Of a DNA stretch of 10,916 nt, positions 8,301 to 10,916 are shown piece by piece (position 1 is the first letter of the stretch; each line of letters starts with the position of its first letter). The translations under genes were made by a program, and so were the position numbers. The stretch is from MAG-120531 sp041163765 (GTDB lineage: Bacteria; Bacteroidota; Bacteroidia; Flavobacteriales; Flavobacteriaceae): positions 1-10,916 of the forward strand of contig JBEAQS010000063.1 of the NCBI GenBank assembly GCA_041163765.1. The letters run 5' to 3'. The notes beneath the pieces are model-generated. The model worked only from the letters and a program-made list of their open reading frames with translations. It searched no databases and was not told the origin of the DNA.

Positions 8301-8643
8301 CGTGCTGATCAACCAAAGAAAACTGGAATTCAACCCTGTAAATCTGCCAAAAGCAGTTCAAATCAGTCCGGTATATGCCATCTGTGCCCAGGATTTTGAT
8401 GGAGATGGAGATCTCGACCTCGTTTTTGGCGGAAACTTATTTCGAGTAAAACCCGAAGTAGGTCGTTATGACGCGAGTTACGCCCAATGGCTCGTTCAAG
8501 AAAATGGCCAATGGAAATTGCCAAAACCAGGACATGGATTAACCATTAAGGGGGAAATCAGATCGATGGTTACCTACAAAAACTTGCTAATCGCCGCTAG
8601 AAACAGCGACTCATTGGCCATATACTCTTTTAACCATGAATAA
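5368..8643 (+). CDS. Large VCBS/FG-GAP repeat lipoprotein with central ASPIC/UnbV domain (copy B)
   Basis: 1091 residues, full length and colinear with copy A. The signal peptide MNNKWAFSALTLLIFVLHGC puts the lipidated Cys at 20. The mature start CQKES again fits a lipoprotein export signal, so a surface location is inferred. DxDxDG-type loops begin at about 67, 119, 176, 248, 300, 382 and 473. The ASPIC/UnbV domain is at about 500-585 (RGFQSSMDTRPHIGLP, then DVQWPNGTR). A second set begins at 646, 698, 759, 820, 870, 904 and 1009. All loops keep the glycine; the one at 904 reads DFDDNG. The conserved TDWSW motif is at 372-376. The C-terminal signature is GGNLFRVKPEVGRYDAS. Resemblance to copy A is highest in the N-terminal half; for example, the stretch from FSNGSAYGDLDNDG through the next dozen residues is identical. 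There is no T9SS C-terminal sorting domain, which is consistent with lipid anchoring. ATG 5368 is chosen because it begins the signal peptide exactly. The molecular ligand is unknown. Confidence 0.94.
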   Translation: MNNKWAFSALTLLIFVLHGCQKESLLFEAMDPSDIGMEFSNELGFSKEFNVYTYRNFYNGGGVSLGDVNNDGLLDVYLTANQKPNQLFLNKGDWQFENITDQAGVAGTRAWSTGVSMVDINADGWLDIYVCNSGDVSGDNKQNELFINQKDGTFREEAEAYGLADQGFSTHASFFDFDKDGDLDVYLLNNSYQAIGSFDLRRNERPKRDELGGDKLLENRGGKFIDISEQAGIYGSVIGFGLGVTVGDVNNDGWEDIYVSNDFFERDYLYVNQKNGTFKEVLTESIQSISGASMGADMADVDNDGNADIFVTEMLPGDYERLKSVTTFEDWDKYTYNTKNGYYHQYTRNTLQRNNGDGTFSEIGRMAGVSATDWSWGALLFDMNLDGNKDLFVANGIYKDLTDQDYLQYVSSNEVIESMVSGDGVNYAELVNIIPSNPIANKAFANRGDWTFENDASLGLDTPGFSNGSAYGDLDNDGDLDLVVNNVNMPLFVYQNKAVDQQKGHFLQFSLKGMGQNTLAVGTQITVHDGNASYSVAQQPVRGFQSSMDTRPHIGLPGAQKVSVDVQWPNGTRTLLKEVAVDQMLVLDMNEGVPYAATDPNQKPVFAAMKAVPEYIHQENNYIDFNKDRLLHHMMSTPGPKLALGDLNGDGFEDLLIPGAKGLPSQVFAGTASGFEPKPWFSFEENKNSETVAVALLDVDSDGDLDVYFGQGGVEFSSFSSELADQLYLNDGRGSFALSKSVLPTQSVYFNTGTVRAGDIDGDGKTDLFVGERCINGAYGVPGSGHVLFSDGNGHFVDKTNTWAPELSQLGMITDAAWTDLDGDGDLDLVVVGEFMGVELFINDTKQLTRQKDHPLAQKKGWWNTVLAQDLNGDGLVDLALGNHGTNSFFKATQERPIRLTYGDFDDNGDLDPIMTFQRPDGKYYPYNLRHNLIDQMKPLKKLFPDYASFKTADIEQILGPQGSEKAQHILANDLETTVLINQRKLEFNPVNLPKAVQISPVYAICAQDFDGDGDLDLVFGGNLFRVKPEVGRYDASYAQWLVQENGQWKLPKPGHGLTIKGEIRSMVTYKNLLIAARNSDSLAIYSFNHE
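6868..7122 (+). other. ASPIC/UnbV domain coding segment of copy B
   Basis: Encodes about residues 501-585. Family pattern: FLQFSLKGMG, RGFQSSMDTRPHIGLP, VSVDVQWPNGTRTLL, VDQMLVL. Same relative place as in copy A: 69 residues from loop 7 to the RGF motif against 67 in A. Boundaries are approximate. Confidence 0.75.
8636..8643 (+). other. ATGAATAA 8-base gene overlap, copy B / copy C
   Basis: The GAA-TAA end of copy B is embedded in the ATG-AAT-AA start of copy C, the same eight bases as at 5368-5375. Both downstream proteins start MNNKW. Confidence 0.85.
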
Positions 8644-10916
8644 TAAATGGACATTAGCGCTCGGCGCTCTATTGTTGGCCACCTCGTGTAAGAACAGCGA
8701 AGAAGTTGAGGCAGGTATTCAATTCGAATCTCTTTCTGCGCAACAAACAGGTATCGATTTTTCCAATGATCTGGACCCAGAGGGACCGCTCAATATGATT
8801 GAATACCTGTATTTCAATAACGGTGGTGGTGTGGCAGCAGGTGATTTAGATGGAGATGGATGGGACGACTTGTTCTTTACAGGCAATCAAGTACCCAATA
8901 AACTCTACAAAAATCTAGGTGATTTTACCTTTGAAGACGTCACCCAAAAAGCAGGGATAATTCCATCGGGAGATTGGTCCAATGGGGTGGTGATGGCTGA
9001 CATCAACAACGATGGGCTCTTAGATATCATGGTTACCCAAGTCAGTGGGTACAAAGACCTACAAGGACATCACTTAGTATACCTCAATTTGGGGGGGATG
9101 AAATTTAGAGAAGCCTCTGAAGAAGTAGGATTGGCCCTGGCAGGATTTGGTACCCAGGCTTCATTCTTTGATTACGATCAGGATGGAGATTTGGATCTTT
9201 ATTTGATGAACCACTCGGTACACACGCCCTACAGCTATGGAACGGCAGAAAAAAGAAATGAAATCGATCCTTCAGCTGGAGATAAACTACTAGAAAATAC
9301 TTGGGAAACTGGCGTGCTTAGCTTTGTAGATGTCACCCAAAAAGCAGGAATTTTGAGCAGTGCATTAGGTTATGGCCTTGGGCTACATACCGGAGATCTA
9401 AACGGTGATGGATGGGACGATATCTATGTGGGCAACGATTTTCATGAAAATGATTATTTGTACCTCAACAATCAAGACAAAACATTCAGACAAGCACACG
9501 GGGAGTATTTGGCCCACAGCTCTCGCTTTACCATGGGGGTCGATGCCGCTGATATCGATGGGGATGGGAGAACAGACTTGATGAGCTTGGATATGATGCC
9601 CGATGACCCAGAAATCTTCCTTAAATCAGGGGGTGAGGACGCGGATAAAGTATCTCAAATCAAAGAAACCTTTGGATTTGGTCCACAGTACTCCAGAAAT
9701 CACTTGCAGATCAACCAGAACAACCAGGGATTTGCCGATGTGGCTTTGATGACGAGAACTCACGCGACAGACTGGAGTTGGTCGGTGCTGCTCCAGGACT
9801 ACAACAACGATGGAAACACCGATATATTCATCTCCAACGGCATCTTAAACCGACCCAATGACTTGGACTACATCAATTACTTGAGCAATGTGGATTTTGC
9901 CGCCTACAACCAAGAGCAGCAAAAAGAAATAGCCCAAAAATTGATTGCGGAAATGCCCACCTTGAAAATCAGCAATGTGGTCTTTGAGCACCAAGGCGGA
10001 TTGGAGTTTAAGAGACTGACCAAGGAAGCAGGCATGGAAGAAACCTATTCCAACGGAGCCGCCTATGCAGACCTAGATCGAGATGGACGGCTTGATCTGA
10101 TTGTGAACAACATCAACCAACAGGCCAGTATTTTGCGCAATGTCAGTCCTGGCTTAAAACACTGGGTAGGGATAGACCTCAAATCTGACCGGGCCACCAT
10201 GGGAAGTAAAGTTTCCGTATATGCTGCAGGTAGTGTGTGGCAAAAATCACAAGCTAACGCCCGCGGGTTCCAATCCTCCTCTACTCCCATTGTTCATTTT
10301 GGGTTGGGGGATCAAGCAAAGATTGACTCCATCGTGGTTGAGTGGGTTGGCAGGACACCTAGGGTGTATAAAAACCTAAATGCTGACCAATACCACATCC
10401 TCCAGGAAAAAGAAGGGGCTAACGCTAAAGCTACTCAGCCTCAAGCTGTCGCTATGGCCGACTTGGACGTGTCCTTGTTCAACTACCAACATACGGAAAA
10501 CACGTATTTCGACTACGAAAATGAAGGCCTCATGCCTGAGCGACTTTCCGTTGAAGGACCTGCTGTGGTTTTTGAGGATTTCAACTCAGATGGGCTGAAG
10601 GATTTGTATATCGGGGGAGGAAAAAACCAAATCCCAGGTTACTACCTGCAGCAAACCGACGGCAGTTGGAAGTATCAAGAAGTAAAGGCGTTTATCAATG
10701 ATGCCATACATGAAGATGTAGACGCGGCAGCTATAGACTTTGATAAAGATGGCGACTTGGACCTTTACGTGATGAGTGGGGGGAATGACAATCCGGAGGG
10801 CGATATTCAAATGTTGGATCGACTTTATTTAAGCAATGGGAAAGGCGACTTTATCCGCTTCCAAGCAGGGCTACCCAACAGCAACAGCGGAAGTATTTCT
10901 GTGGCCGACTTTAACA
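8636..10916 (+). CDS. Large VCBS/FG-GAP repeat lipoprotein with ASPIC/UnbV domain (copy C), 3' partial
   Basis: Open for 760 codons to the right edge with no stop, and truncated only by the window. By comparison with copies A and B, some 330 residues are missing. The signal peptide MNNKWTLALGALLLATSC gives a lipidated Cys18; the mature start CKNSEE is acidic and compatible with export. Calcium-type loops begin at about 70, 122, 179, 254, 306, 388 and 479 (DLDGDG, DINNDG, DYDQDG, DLNGDG, DIDGDG, DYNNDG, DLDRDG), all intact. The ASPIC/UnbV domain is at about 505-592 (RGFQSSSTPIVHFGLG, then VEWVGRTPRVY). The second loop series starts at 648 and 701, and a third is cut at 758. The TDWSW motif is at 378-382. 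The sequence is more divergent than A and B are from each other: NGIYKDL of A and B becomes NGILNRP, and the YTYRNFYNG block becomes EYLYFNNGG. It is coupled to copy B by an 8-base overlap. Likely an accessory surface protein of the same locus; the ligand is unknown. Confidence 0.92.
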   Translation, partial: MNNKWTLALGALLLATSCKNSEEVEAGIQFESLSAQQTGIDFSNDLDPEGPLNMIEYLYFNNGGGVAAGDLDGDGWDDLFFTGNQVPNKLYKNLGDFTFEDVTQKAGIIPSGDWSNGVVMADINNDGLLDIMVTQVSGYKDLQGHHLVYLNLGGMKFREASEEVGLALAGFGTQASFFDYDQDGDLDLYLMNHSVHTPYSYGTAEKRNEIDPSAGDKLLENTWETGVLSFVDVTQKAGILSSALGYGLGLHTGDLNGDGWDDIYVGNDFHENDYLYLNNQDKTFRQAHGEYLAHSSRFTMGVDAADIDGDGRTDLMSLDMMPDDPEIFLKSGGEDADKVSQIKETFGFGPQYSRNHLQINQNNQGFADVALMTRTHATDWSWSVLLQDYNNDGNTDIFISNGILNRPNDLDYINYLSNVDFAAYNQEQQKEIAQKLIAEMPTLKISNVVFEHQGGLEFKRLTKEAGMEETYSNGAAYADLDRDGRLDLIVNNINQQASILRNVSPGLKHWVGIDLKSDRATMGSKVSVYAAGSVWQKSQANARGFQSSSTPIVHFGLGDQAKIDSIVVEWVGRTPRVYKNLNADQYHILQEKEGANAKATQPQAVAMADLDVSLFNYQHTENTYFDYENEGLMPERLSVEGPAVVFEDFNSDGLKDLYIGGGKNQIPGYYLQQTDGSWKYQEVKAFINDAIHEDVDAAAIDFDKDGDLDLYVMSGGNDNPEGDIQMLDRLYLSNGKGDFIRFQAGLPNSNSGSISVADFN
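10148..10411 (+). other. ASPIC/UnbV domain coding segment of copy C
   Basis: Encodes about residues 505-592. Family pattern: HWVGIDLKS, RGFQSSSTPIVHFGLG, IDSIVVEWVGRTP, ADQYHIL. The RGF motif lies 64 residues after loop 7. Boundaries are approximate. Confidence 0.75.

Larger units (their letters stand above)
1522..10916 (+). repeat. Tandem paralogous array of three VCBS/ASPIC genes
   Basis: Three same-strand genes (1522-4791, 5368-8643, 8636-right edge) encode colinear proteins with near-identical motif spacing. The small lipoprotein gene interrupts the array between the first and second copies. Similarity is at protein level; the DNA has diverged well beyond a recent duplication, with many synonymous changes even in identical peptides. 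Confidence 0.8.

Noticed and set aside
8400..8643. T9SS C-terminal sorting domain on copy B
   Set aside because: The C-terminus lacks the typical Por secretion tail pattern, and the protein already carries a lipoprotein signal.
8636..10916. Frameshift or pseudogene in copy C
   Set aside because: I read the frame codon by codon from 8636 to the right edge and found no stop; it is truncated only by the window end.
1522..10916. DNA-level tandem repeats or recombination-prone identical blocks
   Set aside because: The paralogues share peptides, but their codons differ widely. Apart from short metal-loop strings and the ATGAATAA overlaps, I saw no long identical DNA runs by eye.

Overview
The window comes from the genome of a Bacteroidota bacterium, most likely a free-living or marine Cytophagia/Flavobacteriia-type lineage. 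The evidence is a SusD/RagB outer-membrane nutrient-binding gene, lipoprotein signal peptides followed by short acidic/lysine motifs, starts with no obvious Shine-Dalgarno sequence, and a run of very large FG-GAP/VCBS proteins with a central ASPIC/UnbV domain. All genes lie on the plus strand. I see no RNA gene, insertion sequence, CRISPR array or phage gene.

Layout: (1) Bases 1-1376 hold the 3' part of a susD-like gene whose 5' end, and presumably its SusC/TonB-dependent partner, lie upstream of the window. (2) Bases 1377-1521 are the only gene-free gap. It carries a strong intrinsic terminator with a cUUCGg tetraloop and a weak candidate Bacteroidota-type promoter. (3) Bases 1522-10916 form a tightly packed block of four genes with overlapping ends: a 1089-residue VCBS/ASPIC lipoprotein (A), a 195-residue lipoprotein of unknown family, a 1091-residue VCBS/ASPIC lipoprotein (B), and a third VCBS/ASPIC lipoprotein (C) that runs off the right edge after 760 codons. 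The genes overlap by 4, 8 and 8 bases, so translational coupling within one transcript is likely.

How they may work together: SusD-type proteins cap a TonB-dependent transporter and capture a glycan, peptide or other polymer at the cell surface. The three large lipoproteins look like calcium-loaded beta-propeller proteins anchored in a membrane, probably the outer membrane facing outward. They could be accessory binding or processing proteins for the same nutrient. No glycosidase, protease, sulfatase or regulator is visible, so the substrate cannot be named.

The most striking signal is that the three large paralogues keep the same ruler of DxDxDG-type motifs: seven motifs, an ASPIC/UnbV domain, then seven more in the two complete copies. 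Motif-to-motif distances are almost identical despite clear sequence divergence. Two of the gene junctions also share the identical 8-base overlap ATGAATAA and the same MNNKW protein start, which suggests tandem duplication. Copy A has lost the conserved glycine in four motifs that copy B keeps. The small unknown lipoprotein between A and B is the best candidate for an undescribed partner.
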